Positions 35,501 to 47,276 of a DNA stretch of 64,000 nt are shown in pieces; positions within the stretch are counted from its first letter, which is position 1; the number at the start of each line of letters is the position of its first letter. Below the pieces are notes generated by a model. That model was not told where the DNA came from. It saw nothing but the letters and a program-made list of their open reading frames with translations, and did not search any database. The position numbers and the translations under genes were made by a program. Source of the stretch: Desulfurella acetivorans A63 (GTDB taxonomy: Bacteria; Campylobacterota_A; Desulfurellia; Desulfurellales; Desulfurellaceae); NCBI GenBank assembly GCA_000517565.1, contig CP007051.1:310001-374000 (forward strand), read 5' to 3'.

Positions 35501-36614
35501 AAAAGATTTGTCTTTGCAGGATATTGTTTACAAGAAAGGCAGCAAATTGGATAAATGTGCGCTTGATGCTTTGGATGAAAATCAAATTAAAGAATTGCTA
35601 TCCCCAAAAAACAAGTTGAAAGCAAAAGAAATAGAAAAACACTATAAAAAGATATCTAAAGCTTTAAAAGATGAGTATGCTAAAAAAATAAAAGAAATTG
35701 ATAAAGAAGATGAATTGCCGCCAAGTGTAATAATGAGCGTAAAAGTTTTTATTGCAACAAAAAGAAAATTATCCGTTGGCGATAAAATGAGTGGTAGACA
35801 CGGTAACAAAGGTGTGGTTTCACGAATATTGCCGGTATGTGATATGCCTTTTATGGAAGATGGTAGGCCGGTTGATGTTGTATTAAATCCATTAGGCGTA
35901 CCTTCGAGGATGAATTTAGGGCAAATTCTTGAGACTCATTTGGGTTGGATATCTAAAGGTTTGGGTAAAAAAATTAATGAGCTAATAAAAGAAGAAAAAA
36001 AAGATGTACTAAAGCAATATTTAAAACAAATATTTCTTGGCAATGCTGATAAATTTATTGATAGTCTAAGCGATGAGATGCTTGATAGGTATGTTAAAGA
36101 ATGGAAAAACGGTGTGTATTTTGCAGCTCCTGTATTTGAAGGTCCAAAAGAAAAAGATTTTGATTATTATAAAAAGCTTTTAGGCATTGATACCTTTAAA
36201 TCAACACTCTATGACGGCTTAACTGGTGAAAAATTTATAGAACCTGTTACTGTTGGTGTTATGTATATATTAAAACTACACCATTTAGTAGATGATAAAG
36301 TTCATGCAAGGAGCGTGGGGCCATACTCGCTTGTTACACAACAGCCTCTTGGAGGTAAGGCACATTTTGGCGGACAAAGATTTGGAGAGATGGAAGTATG
36401 GGCTTTAGAAGGCTATGGAGCTGCATATACTTTGCAGGAAATGCTTACTGTAAAATCCGATGATGTAAGTGGTAGGAGTAAAATGTACGAAGCAATAGTA
36501 AAAGGTAAACCTGTATTGCTTGGTGGTATTCCTGAATCGTTTAATGTACTTGTTAAAGAATTGCAGTCTTTGGGTTTGGATATAGAACTTTTAAAAGATG
36601 TTAGAAGAAGATAG
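32538..36614 (+). CDS. rpoB: RNA polymerase beta subunit
   Basis: A 1358-residue catalytic-core subunit. Recognisable parts: the lobe segment [15 protein letters not shown] and the rifampicin-region [27 protein letters not shown] (Q, D, H, R, S positions of drug-sensitive type). [22 protein letters not shown], the catalytic-face lysines in [15 protein letters not shown] and the C-terminal [26 protein letters not shown] follow. A charged insertion at about 955-1060 ([16 protein letters not shown]) matches the proteobacterial-type lineage insert. It is separate from rpoC, unlike the fused gene of Helicobacter. Confidence 0.97.
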   Translation: [1358 protein letters not shown]

Positions 36615-36622
36615 GGGGTATA

Positions 36623-39600
36623 ATGTTTACTGTATTAAAAAGTAAGCCAAAATCATCTAGAGATTTTGATAGCATAAGGATTAAGTTAGCTTCCCCTGAA
36701 CGTATAAGAGAATGGAGTTATGGAGAAGTAAAAAAAGCTGAAACAATTAACTATAGAACTTTTAAACCAGAAAGAGATGGTCTGTTTTGCGCTAAAATTT
36801 TTGGCCCAATGAAAGATTATGAATGTTTATGCGGTAAATACAAGCGTATTAAATACAAAGGTATTGTTTGTGAAAAGTGTGGTGTTGAAGTTACAGAATC
36901 TCGAGTAAGAAGAGAACGAATGGGTCATATTGAGCTTGCAGTTCCTGTTGTTCATATATGGTATTTAAAAAGCGTTCCAAGCATGCTTTCTATTGTGCTT
37001 GATATGAAATTAAAGGATTTAGAAAGGATCGTTTACTATGAAGCGTATGTTGTTGTCCATTCAGAAGTTGATGAAATACCAGTAAAAACTGTTTTAACTG
37101 AAACGGCCTATAAAGAAGCAATAGAAACATATGGTATAAGAGTAAATGCTGAAATAGGAGCTCAAGCTATCTACACTTTACTCAAAAACATGGATCTTGA
37201 TAAAGTTTTAGATGAGTTAAAAGAAGAATATGATGCTACTACTTCTGATTTAAAAAAGAAAAAAATTATGAAGCGCGCAAAACTCATCGAAAAATTTAAG
37301 AGAAGTCAAAATAAACCTGAGTGGATGGTATTAAAAGTACTGCCGGTATTACCTCCAGATTTGAGACCACTTGTTTCTTTAGAAGGGGGTAGGTTTGCAT
37401 CATCTGACTTAAACGATTTATATAGAAGAATTATAAATAGAAATAATAGATTAAAGAGATTGTTGGAACTTGGTGCTCCTTCAATAATTGTAAGAAACGA
37501 AATGAGAATGCTTCAAGAAGCTGTAGATGCTTTAATTGACAATGGCAGAAGGAAACAAGTGGTAAGGGCATCAAACAATAGACCACTAAAATCGCTAAGC
37601 GATACAATAAAAGGCAAAGAAGGACGATTTAGAAGAAATCTTCTTGGTAAAAGGGTTGATTATTCTGGAAGGTCTGTAATTGTAGCAGGACCGGATTTAA
37701 GAATTGATCAATGTGGTTTGCCAAAAATTATGGCTTATGAGCTATTTAAACCATTTATTTATAATAAACTAATAGAAGAAGGTCACGCATTAACTGTAAA
37801 AAATGCTAAAAAGATAGTAGAAGATAAAGAACCTATAGTTTGGGATTTATTGGAAGATATTGTAAAAGAATACCCTGTTATGTTAAATAGGGCACCTACA
37901 TTACATAGAATTTCCATACAATCATTTTACCCAGTTCTAACAGATGAAAAGGCAATAAGACTCCATCCTTTGGTATGCGCTGCTTTTAACGCAGATTTTG
38001 ATGGAGACCAGATGGCTGTGCATGTTCCAATTAGCGTTGAAGCACAATTGGAATCAAAGGTGATAATGTTATCTTCTCATAATATTATTTCTCCTGCTCA
38101 TGGTAATCCAATAGCTGTACCATCACAAGATATGGTTTTAGGGATTTATTATATGACAAAAGCAAGAGAAAACGCCAAGGGTGAGTCAGCAATATTTGCA
38201 AATGCCTGGAGTGTAAGATTAGCATATGAGAATGGCGTAGTAGATTTGAATGCTAAAATAAAATATAAAGTTGAAAATACAGTTATTAATACTACAGTAG
38301 GTAGGGTTTTATTTAGTGAAATTGTACCAAAAGTAGTACCATTTTCACTAATAAATAAGACAATCGGAAAAAAAGACCTTAATAACCTTATTTCATATAT
38401 ATATAAAAATACTGATTTACCAACAACAGTTGCTTTTTTAGATGATGTTAAAAAAATGGGTTTTGAGATGGCAACAAAATCTGGTATATCAATTTCTGTT
38501 GATGATATACTGGTACCTGAAGATAAATCAAGTATTATCGAACATGCAGAAGAAGAAGCAAGAAAAATTCAAAATCAGTATGAGCAAGGTCTTCTAACAG
38601 ATTCAGAGCGATATAATAAAATTGTTGATCTTTGGAATAATGTTACAGAAGAAATATCAAAAGTTATGATGTTAAAATTGGGCGGTGCCTATAATGAAAG
38701 TTTTAACCCAATTTTTATTATGGCAGATTCTGGAGCAAGAGGCAGTTTACAGCAAATGAGACAACTTGCTGGAATTAGAGGTTTAATGACTAAACCTTCA
38801 GGTGATATTATTGAAACACCAATAAAATCAAATTTCAAAGAAGGTCTTAATGTTATTGAATACTTTGTTTCAACTCATGGAGCAAGAAAAGGTCTGGCAG
38901 ACACAGCGTTAAAAACAGCTAATGCAGGTTATTTAACAAGAAAACTTATTGATGTAGCACAAGATGTTTTTATTACAATAGAAGACTGTGGAACAACAGA
39001 AGGCCTGGAGGTTAGCGCTTTAATTGTAAATGGTGAAGAAATTGAATCTTTACAAGAAAGAATTGTAGGTAGAATAGCTGCTGAAGATATAATTAGCCCA
39101 TTAACTCAAGAATTAATTGTAAAAGAAAATCAGGAAATTACAGAAGAATTAGCAGAAAAAATTGTTGAAGCCGGCATAAGAAGTGTAAAAATATTTTCTG
39201 TTCTAACCTGCAAAGCAAAATATGGTGTTTGTGCTAAATGTTATGGAAGGGATTTAGCTAGAGGTAGAAAAGTAGAAATTGGCGAAGCTGTAGGCATTAT
39301 TGCTGCACAATCAATTGGCGAGCCAGGAACTCAGCTTACGCTTAGAACATTCCATGTGGGTGGTACTGCTTTAAGGGCAGGCGAAAAAGTGAGTGCAGAA
39401 ACGAAAAAAGGTGGTATAGTAAAATATTTTAACTTAAGAACCTCTGTTAATTCTGAAAACAACAATGTTATATTAAGTAGAAGAGACGCAGCAGTACTAA
39501 TTATAGAACCTCAGATTGTTTCAGAAAGTACTGGCTTGGTAAATATTGAACAGACGAAAACAGATTTTGTATTAAAAATAGATGATAAAGAAAGTTATAA

Positions 39601-41179
39601 TATTAGAAAAATTGATTTTATTAATGAAAAAGACATCATTCAAAATGATGCTAATGTAGTTGGAAAGTTGATTTTTAATGTTGAAAACGGCCAATTAGTA
39701 AAAGAAGGTGATCTTTTGGTGGGTAGAATACTTGAAGTTTACACAGTACCAAAAAATCTACCTTATGGCGCAAGAATATACTTAAAAGATAATGATACCA
39801 TAAGGCGATTTATTAGAACAAGTGATGCTGGTATTGTCAAATTTGTTGTATTAAAAGGACAAACATTTGTAGAAGTTGATAGTTTCGAAAACGATATTGT
39901 AGATAAGCATGGTGCCCATATAATAATTGAAGATGAAAATGGTACATTAAAAAAGAGATACTATCTATCTATAGGCAGTAAAGTTTTTGTTAAAAGTAAG
40001 AGCAAAGTAAAAGCGGGTGACATAATAGCAGGTTTTGACGATGTCATTAAAAAACGCATCATGGAATCTGATCCATCAATTTATTTATCAAGCACTATTA
40101 TAGCAGATTGGGATTCATATACAGACTTTTTGCTTGTAGATACAGATGGTTATGTAAGGTTTGTTGATGTAGTTAACAATGTAACTTTAAGGGTAGATAT
40201 AGATAAAATAACTGGATTAAAGAGCAATATTATTATTGAAAGTAAAAATATTAATCTTAAACCTCGAATTGAGATTGTCGATGAAAATGGCAATGTAAAA
40301 ATATCAGAAAATACTCATGAAAAAGCAGAATATTATCTTCCACCTGGTATAATTTTGCAAAAAGAAAATGGAGACTATGTAAGACCTGGTGATGCTATTG
40401 GTAAAATACCAAGAGAAGCTACAAAAACCACAGACATTACAGGTGGTTTGCCAAGATTAAATGACATATTTGAAGCAAAAAAACCAAAAGACTCTGCTGT
40501 ATTAAGTGAAATAAGCGGTGTTGTATCTTATGAGGGAGAAATTAAAGGAAAACGAAAGGTCGTTATAACATCAACAATAGGTAAAGGTGAAGCAAAAAAA
40601 GAATACTTAATTCCTCGAAATAAGCGCATATTAGTTTACCCAGGTGATAGGGTTCAAGCTGGTGATCCCTTAACAGATGGTATTATAAACCCACATGATA
40701 TTCTAAGAATCTTAGGTGAAAAAGTTTTAAGGTGGCATTTGGTAAACGAAATACAACAGGTTTATAAAATGCAAGGTGTTTCTATAAATGACAAACATAT
40801 AGAAATAATTGTAAAACAGATGTTATCTAAGATTATTGTTGAAGATTCAGGGGACACAGATTTTATAGAAGGTGATTTAGTTGATAAATTTGTATTTGAA
40901 AGAAAAAATCAGCAGGCTATAGAAAATGGTAAAAAACCTGCAATAGGAAAGATCAGTTTACTTGGAATAACAAAAGCTTCTTTAAATACAGATAGTTTTA
41001 TTTCTGCTGCTTCATTTCAAGAAACAGTTAAAGTTTTAACAGATGCAGCTATAAGTGGCTCAATTGATTCACTTAGGGGATTAAAGGAAAATGTTATTGT
41101 GGGGAGGTTAATTCCAGTAGGAACTGGTCAAAAAAGATTTGATGATATGAATATTGAGATGAAAATTCTTGACAAATAA
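36623..41179 (+). CDS. rpoC: RNA polymerase beta-prime subunit
   Basis: A 1518-residue catalytic subunit. The N-terminal zinc site is C68, C70, C83, C86. The active-site magnesium triad is D458, D460, D462 in [12 protein letters not shown]. The bridge helix/trigger loop region includes [23 protein letters not shown]. The second zinc site is at CGTTEG plus [28 protein letters not shown] is in the trigger loop. A long C-terminal insertion rich in beta hammerhead repeats (SBHM) explains the length. It follows rpoB after eight bases. Confidence 0.97.
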   Translation: MFTVLKSKPKSSRDFDSIRIKLASPERIREWSYGEVKKAETINYRTFKPERDGLFCAKIFGPMKDYECLCGKYKRIKYKGIVCEKCGVEVTESRVRRERMGHIELAVPVVHIWYLKSVPSMLSIVLDMKLKDLERIVYYEAYVVVHSEVDEIPVKTVLTETAYKEAIETYGIRVNAEIGAQAIYTLLKNMDLDKVLDELKEEYDATTSDLKKKKIMKRAKLIEKFKRSQNKPEWMVLKVLPVLPPDLRPLVSLEGGRFASSDLNDLYRRIINRNNRLKRLLELGAPSIIVRNEMRMLQEAVDALIDNGRRKQVVRASNNRPLKSLSDTIKGKEGRFRRNLLGKRVDYSGRSVIVAGPDLRIDQCGLPKIMAYELFKPFIYNKLIEEGHALTVKNAKKIVEDKEPIVWDLLEDIVKEYPVMLNRAPTLHRISIQSFYPVLTDEKAIRLHPLVCAAFNADFDGDQMAVHVPISVEAQLESKVIMLSSHNIISPAHGNPIAVPSQDMVLGIYYMTKARENAKGESAIFANAWSVRLAYENGVVDLNAKIKYKVENTVINTTVGRVLFSEIVPKVVPFSLINKTIGKKDLNNLISYIYKNTDLPTTVAFLDDVKKMGFEMATKSGISISVDDILVPEDKSSIIEHAEEEARKIQNQYEQGLLTDSERYNKIVDLWNNVTEEISKVMMLKLGGAYNESFNPIFIMADSGARGSLQQMRQLAGIRGLMTKPSGDIIETPIKSNFKEGLNVIEYFVSTHGARKGLADTALKTANAGYLTRKLIDVAQDVFITIEDCGTTEGLEVSALIVNGEEIESLQERIVGRIAAEDIISPLTQELIVKENQEITEELAEKIVEAGIRSVKIFSVLTCKAKYGVCAKCYGRDLARGRKVEIGEAVGIIAAQSIGEPGTQLTLRTFHVGGTALRAGEKVSAETKKGGIVKYFNLRTSVNSENNNVILSRRDAAVLIIEPQIVSESTGLVNIEQTKTDFVLKIDDKESYNIRKIDFINEKDIIQNDANVVGKLIFNVENGQLVKEGDLLVGRILEVYTVPKNLPYGARIYLKDNDTIRRFIRTSDAGIVKFVVLKGQTFVEVDSFENDIVDKHGAHIIIEDENGTLKKRYYLSIGSKVFVKSKSKVKAGDIIAGFDDVIKKRIMESDPSIYLSSTIIADWDSYTDFLLVDTDGYVRFVDVVNNVTLRVDIDKITGLKSNIIIESKNINLKPRIEIVDENGNVKISENTHEKAEYYLPPGIILQKENGDYVRPGDAIGKIPREATKTTDITGGLPRLNDIFEAKKPKDSAVLSEISGVVSYEGEIKGKRKVVITSTIGKGEAKKEYLIPRNKRILVYPGDRVQAGDPLTDGIINPHDILRILGEKVLRWHLVNEIQQVYKMQGVSINDKHIEIIVKQMLSKIIVEDSGDTDFIEGDLVDKFVFERKNQQAIENGKKPAIGKISLLGITKASLNTDSFISAASFQETVKVLTDAAISGSIDSLRGLKENVIVGRLIPVGTGQKRFDDMNIEMKILDK

Positions 41180-41227
41180 AAGTTTTATTGGTAATTTAGT
41201 CAAGCTAATATTTCAAGGAGGTAATGG

Positions 41228-41629
41228 GTGCCAACTATTAACCAGTTAGTAAGGATAGGTAGAAAGAAAGTTAAAGAAAAAACGAAGACTTTGGCGTTAC
41301 AGGGTTGTCCACAAAGAAGAGGCGTTTGTACAAGGGTATACACAACTACTCCAAAAAAACCTAACTCAGCTTTAAGAAAAGTTGCTAGAGTTAAATTGAC
41401 AACGGGATATGAAGTAACGGCTTATATACCAGGTGAAGGTCATAATTTACAGGAACACTCTATTGTTCTTGTAAGAGGTGGTAGGGTAAAAGATTTACCT
41501 GGTGTTAGGTATCATATAATAAGAGGTACACTTGATACTGCCGGTGTTAACGATAGAAAACAAGGTAGATCAAAGTACGGAGCTAAAAAACCCAAGGAAG
41601 GTGCTGTAAATGAGAAGAAGAAGGGCTGA
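41228..41629 (+). CDS. rpsL: Ribosomal protein S12
   Basis: A 133-residue decoding-centre protein. [32 protein letters not shown] (streptomycin-region lysine K43-type) and [13 protein letters not shown] are intact. Start is GTG, matching the universal MPTINQL N-terminus. An ATG four bases upstream is out of frame and dies within six codons. It overlaps rpsG by 20 bases. Confidence 0.96.
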   Translation: MPTINQLVRIGRKKVKEKTKTLALQGCPQRRGVCTRVYTTTPKKPNSALRKVARVKLTTGYEVTAYIPGEGHNLQEHSIVLVRGGRVKDLPGVRYHIIRGTLDTAGVNDRKQGRSKYGAKKPKEGAVNEKKKG

Positions 41630-42077
41630 GAAAAGACAAACACAAAGTGATTTAGTTTATAATAGTGTTTTGGTTCAAAAGGCTATAAACAAGATTATGT
41701 ACGATGGAAAAAAGTCACTTGCTCAAAATATATTTTATAAAAGTCTTGATTTAGTAAAAGAAAAAACTGGTCAAAATCCTTTAGAAATATTTGAACAAGC
41801 TTTAAACAATATTATGCCAAAACTAGAAGTTCGCCCAAGAAGAGTTGGTGGTGCTACCTATCAGGTACCTGTCGAAGTTAGAAAAGAAAGGCAGGTAAGT
41901 CTTGCTATTCGCTGGCTTGTAAATTATGCAAGACAAAGAAATGAAAAAAGAATGTTTGAAAAACTAGCAGGAGAAATTTTAGACGCTTTCAATAATAGAG
42001 GCGGCGCAATAAAGAAAAAAGAAGATACGCATAAAATGGCTGAAGCAAATAGGGCTTTTGCACACTATAAGTGGTGA
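41610..42077 (+). CDS. rpsG: Ribosomal protein S7
   Basis: A 155-residue 30S head protein. [19 protein letters not shown], the central [17 protein letters not shown] and [21 protein letters not shown] at the C-terminus match. It starts inside the rpsL 3' end. Confidence 0.97.
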   Translation: MRRRRAEKRQTQSDLVYNSVLVQKAINKIMYDGKKSLAQNIFYKSLDLVKEKTGQNPLEIFEQALNNIMPKLEVRPRRVGGATYQVPVEVRKERQVSLAIRWLVNYARQRNEKRMFEKLAGEILDAFNNRGGAIKKKEDTHKMAEANRAFAHYKW

Positions 42078-42086
42078 GGTGGTATT

Positions 42087-44159
42087 TTGAGTAGAGCATA
42101 CCCTTTAGAAAATGTTAGAAATATAGGAATTATTGCTCATATAGATGCAGGAAAGACTACAACGTCGGAAAGAATTCTATTCTATACGGGCGTTTCACAT
42201 AAAATTGGTGAAGTCCACGAAGGCACTGCTACAATGGATTGGATGGAGCAGGAAAAAGAGCGTGGAATCACAATCACTTCAGCTTCAACTGTTTGCTTTT
42301 GGAAAAATCATAAAATTAATTTAATAGACACGCCTGGGCATGTGGATTTTACAGTTGAAGTAGAAAGATCCTTAAGAGTTTTAGATGGTGCTGTTGGTGT
42401 GTTTTGCGCAGTTAGTGGAGTTGAGCCACAATCAGAAACTGTTTGGCGCCAGGCTAATAAATATAATGTACCAAGAATAGCTTTTGTTAACAAAATGGAT
42501 AGAACTGGTGCCAATTTTTTTAATGTTGTTAAAGAAATAAACACAAAATTAGGTTCTATTCCAGTAGTATTACAAATTCCAGTTGGTTCGGAATCAAATT
42601 TTGTAGGTGTTGTTGACCTTGTTAAAATGAAAGCAATTATTTGGGATTCTGATGTGCTTGGTGCTACATTTAGTGAAAAAGAAATTCCTGCTGATTTGTC
42701 TAGCTTAGCTAATGAATATAGGACAAAACTTATAGAAACAGTAGCTGATTATGACGAAGAATTAATGATGGATTACCTAGATGGTAAAGAAATCCCCGAA
42801 GATAAAATAATACAAGCTATAAGAAAAGCTACATTGTCAGGTAAATGTACACCGGTGTTGTGTGGAAGTGCTTTTAAAAATAAAGGCGTTCAGCCCCTGC
42901 TTGATGCAGTTACACTTTATTTACCTTCGCCGATCGATGTAGGTAGTATTAAAGGCAAAAATTTATCTGGCGAAGAAGAAGAAAGAATGCCTGACGATAA
43001 AGAACCATTATGTGCTTTAGCTTTCAAAATATTAAGTGATCCGTATGTAGGTAAACTTACATACTTAAGAATATATTCTGGGGTTTTAAAATCTGGCTCA
43101 TATGTATTAAATTCAGCCAAAGGTAAAAAAGAAAGAATTGGAAGGCTTCTTTTAATGCACGCAAATAAACGAGAAGATATAGAAGAAGCTCATGCAGGTG
43201 ATATTGTAGCTGCAATTGGTTTAAAATATACGGCCACAGGTGATACGTTGTGTGCAGAAGAAAAACCAATTATACTTGAAGCAATGGAGTTTCCAGAACC
43301 TGTTATATCAATTGCTGTTGAGCCTAAAACTAAAGCAGATCAAGAAAAACTATCAAATGCTTTACAAAAGCTAGCAGAAGAAGACCCTACATTTAGAATA
43401 AAATTTGATGAAGAAACAGCTCAAACGATTATATCCGGTATGGGCGAACTTCACCTTGAAATAATTGTGGATAGATTAAAAAGAGAATTTAATGTAAATG
43501 TTAATACAGGCAAACCTCAAGTAGCTTATAAGGAAAGTATTAAAGCTAAAGTTAAAAAACAAGGTAAATTTGTTAGACAAACTGGCGGCCATGGTCAATA
43601 TGGTGATGTATGGCTTGAAGTTGAACCACAAGAGAGAGGCAAAGGTATAACATTTGTAAATAAAATAGTTGGTGGTGTTATTCCAAAAGAATTTATACCA
43701 GCAGTTGAAGAAGGTGTTAAAGAGGCCGCAGAAAATGGTGTATTGGCTGGTTATGAGGTTATAGATGTTAAAGCTACACTGGTAGACGGTTCATACCACG
43801 AAGTTGATTCATCTGAAATGGCTTTCAAAATAGCTGGATCTATGGCTTTTAAAGAAGCTCTTAAAGCAGCTAAACCGTATTTATTAGAGCCTATTATGGA
43901 TGTTGAAGTTTCTACACCTGAACAGTACTTAGGAGATGTTATAGGTGATTTAAGTTCAAGAAGAGGTAAAATCAAGAGCATGGAAGATAAGTCGGGTGTT
44001 AAAGTTATAAGAGCTGACATACCCCTTGGTGAAATGTTTGGATATGCTACAACATTGAGATCTATAACACAAGGCCGTGGTACTTATGTAATGCAATTTT
44101 CAACATATGAAGAAGTCCCAAGTTCTATTGCGGAAAAAATAATAAAGAAAGAAGTTTAG
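42087..44159 (+). CDS. fusA: Elongation factor G
   Basis: A 690-residue translocase GTPase. G1 [49 protein letters not shown] and NKMDRTGA form the G domain. Domains II-V follow, including the domain IV segment [15 protein letters not shown] and the domain [11 protein letters not shown] region. Start is TTG with GAGGTGG upstream; the [16 protein letters not shown]-terminus fits. It is followed after 12 bases by the second tuf, the classic str order. Confidence 0.96.
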   Translation: MSRAYPLENVRNIGIIAHIDAGKTTTSERILFYTGVSHKIGEVHEGTATMDWMEQEKERGITITSASTVCFWKNHKINLIDTPGHVDFTVEVERSLRVLDGAVGVFCAVSGVEPQSETVWRQANKYNVPRIAFVNKMDRTGANFFNVVKEINTKLGSIPVVLQIPVGSESNFVGVVDLVKMKAIIWDSDVLGATFSEKEIPADLSSLANEYRTKLIETVADYDEELMMDYLDGKEIPEDKIIQAIRKATLSGKCTPVLCGSAFKNKGVQPLLDAVTLYLPSPIDVGSIKGKNLSGEEEERMPDDKEPLCALAFKILSDPYVGKLTYLRIYSGVLKSGSYVLNSAKGKKERIGRLLLMHANKREDIEEAHAGDIVAAIGLKYTATGDTLCAEEKPIILEAMEFPEPVISIAVEPKTKADQEKLSNALQKLAEEDPTFRIKFDEETAQTIISGMGELHLEIIVDRLKREFNVNVNTGKPQVAYKESIKAKVKKQGKFVRQTGGHGQYGDVWLEVEPQERGKGITFVNKIVGGVIPKEFIPAVEEGVKEAAENGVLAGYEVIDVKATLVDGSYHEVDSSEMAFKIAGSMAFKEALKAAKPYLLEPIMDVEVSTPEQYLGDVIGDLSSRRGKIKSMEDKSGVKVIRADIPLGEMFGYATTLRSITQGRGTYVMQFSTYEEVPSSIAEKIIKKEV

Positions 44160-45364
44160 GAGGTTTCCATTATGGCAAAGGAAAAATATGTTCGTACCAA
44201 ACCTCACGTAAATATTGGTACAATTGGACACGTTGACCATGGTAAGACTACTTTAACTGCTGCTATAACAAAGGTTTTATCAAAAAAAGGTTTTGCGGAA
44301 TTTAAAGATTACTCTCAAATAGATAACGCTCCAGAAGAAAGAGAAAGGGGTGTTACTATAAATACTTCTCATGTTGAGTATGAAACAGCCAAAAGGCATT
44401 ATGCACACGTAGATTGTCCAGGGCATGCTGACTATATCAAAAACATGATTACAGGCGCAGCTCAAATGGACGGAGCGATACTTGTTGTTTCAGCAGCAGA
44501 TGGTCCAATGCCTCAAACAAGAGAGCATATTCTGCTTGCCCGCCAGGTAGGTGTTCCATACATAGTAGTATTTTTAAATAAAGTAGATATGGTTGATGAT
44601 CCAGAACTAATTGATCTTGTAGAAATGGAAGTAAGGGAACTTTTATCCAAATACAACTTCCCAGGCGATGATGTACCAGTTATAAGAGGCAGTGCTCTAA
44701 AAGCCCTGGAATCTGACTCGGATAACGAATGGACTAAAGCCATAGAAGACTTAATGAATGCAGTAGATGAGTATATCCCAACACCAGAGCGTGACGCAGA
44801 TAAACCATTCTTAATGCCAATTGAAGATATATTTACAATCTCAGGTCGTGGTACTGTGGTAACAGGTAGAGTAGAGCGCGGTATAATCAGGACAGGTGAC
44901 GAAGTAGAAATAGTAGGTCTAAAGCCTACACAAAAAACTGTTGCAACTTCTCTTGAGATGTTTAGAAAGATACTTGATGAAGCTTTACCTGGCGACAATG
45001 TAGGTGTACTTTTGAGAGGTACAAAAAAAGAAGAAGTAGAGCGCGGTATGGTTCTTGCAAAACCAGGATCTATTACACCACATACAAAATTTAAAGCACA
45101 GGTATACGTCCTAACCAAAGAAGAAGGTGGTAGGCACACACCATTCTTTAACGGCTACAGACCACAATTCTACGTAAGAACTACAGATGTTACAGGTACA
45201 GTTCACTTAAAAGAAGGCGTAGAAATGGTTATGCCAGGTGATAATGTGGAAATGGAAGTAGAACTTATTGCTCCAATAGCACTTGAAAAAGAAACAAGAT
45301 TTGCTATAAGAGAAGGTGGTAAAACTGTTGGTGCTGGTGTAGTTACTGAGATTATTAAGTGAGG
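44153..45364 (+). repeat. tuf duplicate unit, copy 2
   Basis: Partner of 28085-29296. In this copy the shared upstream bases include the last codon and stop of fusA (GTT TAG), so this is the likely ancestral context of the shared flank. Confidence 0.93.
44172..45362 (+). CDS. tuf: Elongation factor Tu, copy in the str operon
   Basis: Encodes the same 396-residue protein as the tRNA-linked copy. The five nucleotide differences seen are silent. It lies between fusA and rpsJ, as in the str/S10 junction of many bacteria. Two copies double EF-Tu dosage; sequence identity is maintained by conversion. Confidence 0.97.
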   Translation: MAKEKYVRTKPHVNIGTIGHVDHGKTTLTAAITKVLSKKGFAEFKDYSQIDNAPEERERGVTINTSHVEYETAKRHYAHVDCPGHADYIKNMITGAAQMDGAILVVSAADGPMPQTREHILLARQVGVPYIVVFLNKVDMVDDPELIDLVEMEVRELLSKYNFPGDDVPVIRGSALKALESDSDNEWTKAIEDLMNAVDEYIPTPERDADKPFLMPIEDIFTISGRGTVVTGRVERGIIRTGDEVEIVGLKPTQKTVATSLEMFRKILDEALPGDNVGVLLRGTKKEEVERGMVLAKPGSITPHTKFKAQVYVLTKEEGGRHTPFFNGYRPQFYVRTTDVTGTVHLKEGVEMVMPGDNVEMEVELIAPIALEKETRFAIREGGKTVGAGVVTEIIK

Positions 45365-45373
45365 GTGTTTTGA

Positions 45374-45679
45374 ATGTCGCAAAAAATTAGGATTAAACTT
45401 AGAGCTTATGAAGCAAAAATATTGGATAGATCAGTAAAAGATATTATTGAAACTGTGAAAAGGACAGGTGCTACAATTAGAGGACCTATACCATTGCCAA
45501 CTGATATTACAAGGTATACTGTATTAAGATCTCCACATATTAATAAAACTTCGAGAGAACAATTTGAAATGAGAGTTCATAAAAGGCTCTTAGAAATAGA
45601 TGATGCTACTCAACAAACCGTTGATGCATTGATGAAAATAGATTTAGCTGCGGGTGTTGATGTAGAAGTAAAACTTTAA
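45374..45679 (+). CDS. rpsJ: Ribosomal protein S10
   Basis: A 101-residue 30S protein, also NusE in antitermination. [34 protein letters not shown] and [24 protein letters not shown] are standard. Confidence 0.97.
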   Translation: MSQKIRIKLRAYEAKILDRSVKDIIETVKRTGATIRGPIPLPTDITRYTVLRSPHINKTSREQFEMRVHKRLLEIDDATQQTVDALMKIDLAAGVDVEVKL

Positions 45680-45689
45680 AAATTAAAAA

Positions 45690-45721
45690 AGAGGTAAAAA
45701 CCTTTTGGTTTCTCTACCTCT
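45690..45721 (+). promoter_or_regulatory. Hairpin between rpsJ and rplC, possible leader element
   Basis: Stem AGAGGTA (45690-45696) with TACCTCT (45715-45721). Inside it a second short stem AAACC/GGTTT closes a TTTT loop. It is not followed by a T tract, so it is not a standard terminator. An autoregulatory or processing site within the S10 operon is possible. Confidence 0.45.
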
Positions 45722-45746
45722 TATATATAGAGTATAGGAGTAAAAA

Positions 45747-46376
45747 ATGATAGGATTAATTGCAAAAAAAATTGGAATGTCAAGGATGTTTATAAATGGT
45801 AATGCAGTTGCTGTTACTATTTTAGAATCCGAACCTGCTGTAGTTACACAGATAAAAACAAAAGAAAATGATGGGTATAATGCTATACAGGTGGGTTTTG
45901 TAGATACAAAAGAAACAAGAATTACAAAAGCACAATTAGGTCATTTAAAAAAATCTGGTTCATCACCAAAAAAATATTTAAAAGAATTTAAAGTAAGCGA
46001 TATTAGTGGTTTTAAATTAGGCGATAAGATTGAGATGGATATATTTAATGTAGGTGACGAAATTGATGTTGTAGGTACATCTAAAGGAAAAGGGTTTGCA
46101 GGTGCTATGAAAAGGCATAATTTTGCTGGTGGTCCGGATGGCCATGGGTCTATGTTTAACAGAAGGGTAGGTTCTATTGGAAACAGAGAATGGCCTGGTA
46201 GGGTTATAAAAGGGAAAAAAATGCCCGGACATTTAGGTAACGAAAGAGTAACTATTAAAAACCTAAAAATTGCCTATATTGATAAAGAAAAAAATATAAT
46301 AGCTGTAACTGGTGCAGTACCTGGCTCGAGGGGTTCTTATGTCACCTTATTAAGGAAAAAGGAGAAATTATCATGA
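45747..46376 (+). CDS. rplC: Ribosomal protein L3
   Basis: A 209-residue 50S protein. LIAKKIGMSRMF, GTSKGKGFAGAMKRHNFAGG, HGSMFNRRVGSIG and GKKMPGHLGNERVT (glutamine-to-histidine-type loop region) match. It overlaps rplD by four bases. Confidence 0.96.
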   Translation: MIGLIAKKIGMSRMFINGNAVAVTILESEPAVVTQIKTKENDGYNAIQVGFVDTKETRITKAQLGHLKKSGSSPKKYLKEFKVSDISGFKLGDKIEMDIFNVGDEIDVVGTSKGKGFAGAMKRHNFAGGPDGHGSMFNRRVGSIGNREWPGRVIKGKKMPGHLGNERVTIKNLKIAYIDKEKNIIAVTGAVPGSRGSYVTLLRKKEKLS

Positions 46377-46999
46377 AAATTGAATATTTTGATAAAGATG
46401 TTAATAGACTTGGAGAAATCGATTTTAATTTAAACTTTAAACCTTCAAGTAAGCCTGATATTATGTTAAACAGGGTAATCCGCGTATTGCTTGCAAACAA
46501 AAGACAGTGGACTGCTTCAACTAAAACTAGGTCTGAAGTTTCAGGTGGTGGTAAAAAACCATGGAAACAAAAGGGTACAGGCAGAGCCAGGGCTGGTTCA
46601 ATTAGATCACCATTATTTAGAGGTGGGGGTGTAATTTTTGGGCCAAAACCAAAACTAGATTTCGAGTTAAAAATTAACAAAAAAGAAAAAAGAAAAGCGT
46701 TTTTGGAAGCACTTATAGATCATATTGAAGCAAAAACACTTATTTTACTTAATGATTTAGATTTTGGACAGCCAAAAACAAAAGTTGCTTTCGAATTAGT
46801 AAAAAAACTTAATGCTGATAAGTCATTATTTATTTTAGATAAAAATATGACAAATGCTTATTTATCGCTTAGAAATTTAAAATCAGTTGAGATTAGAAAT
46901 GTAGACACAGTCAATGTCTACGATATAATGAGGTTTCCTAAAGTCGTTACAACAAAAGATATTTTTGAAAAATTAAGCAGGAGATTTGCAAATGGATAA
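46373..46999 (+). CDS. rplD: Ribosomal protein L4
   Basis: A 208-residue 50S protein lining the exit tunnel. The extended loop GGGKKPWKQKGTGRARAGSIRSP followed by FRGGGVIFGPKP is diagnostic. The N- and C-terminal globular halves are of normal length. In enterobacteria L4 represses the S10 operon. Confidence 0.96.
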   Translation: MKIEYFDKDVNRLGEIDFNLNFKPSSKPDIMLNRVIRVLLANKRQWTASTKTRSEVSGGGKKPWKQKGTGRARAGSIRSPLFRGGGVIFGPKPKLDFELKINKKEKRKAFLEALIDHIEAKTLILLNDLDFGQPKTKVAFELVKKLNADKSLFILDKNMTNAYLSLRNLKSVEIRNVDTVNVYDIMRFPKVVTTKDIFEKLSRRFANG

Positions 47000-47264
47000 G
47001 TGGGATATAATTAGAGGTCGTGTAGTCTCTGAAAAAGCTCTTATGATGCAAGAATTAAATAAATATGAATTTTATGTACCAGTCAAAGCTACAAAACCTG
47101 AAATTAAAAAATCAATAGAATCTATTTTTAATGTTAAGGTAAAAGATGTGAATGTTATTAATTCTAAGGGAAAAGTTAAAGTTTTTCGCGGCATTGTTGG
47201 TAAGAAGAATTCACGAAAAAAATGTGTAGTCACTTTAAAAGAAGGCTACAGTATAAATTTATAA
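46992..47264 (+). CDS. rplW: Ribosomal protein L23
   Basis: A 90-residue 50S protein at the tunnel exit, docking site for SRP and trigger factor. PVKATKPEIKKSIESIFNVKVKDVN and the RNA-binding loop after KVKVFRG are visible. The ATG was chosen over an in-frame TTG two codons earlier, because AGGAG is correctly spaced for the ATG. It overlaps rplD by eight bases. Confidence 0.94.
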   Translation: MDKWDIIRGRVVSEKALMMQELNKYEFYVPVKATKPEIKKSIESIFNVKVKDVNVINSKGKVKVFRGIVGKKNSRKKCVVTLKEGYSINL

Positions 47265-47276
47265 AAAGGGGACGAT

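Noticed and set aside
41224-41241. ATG four bases before the chosen rpsL start
   Set aside because: Out of frame and stops after five codons; the GTG gives the universal S12 N-terminus.
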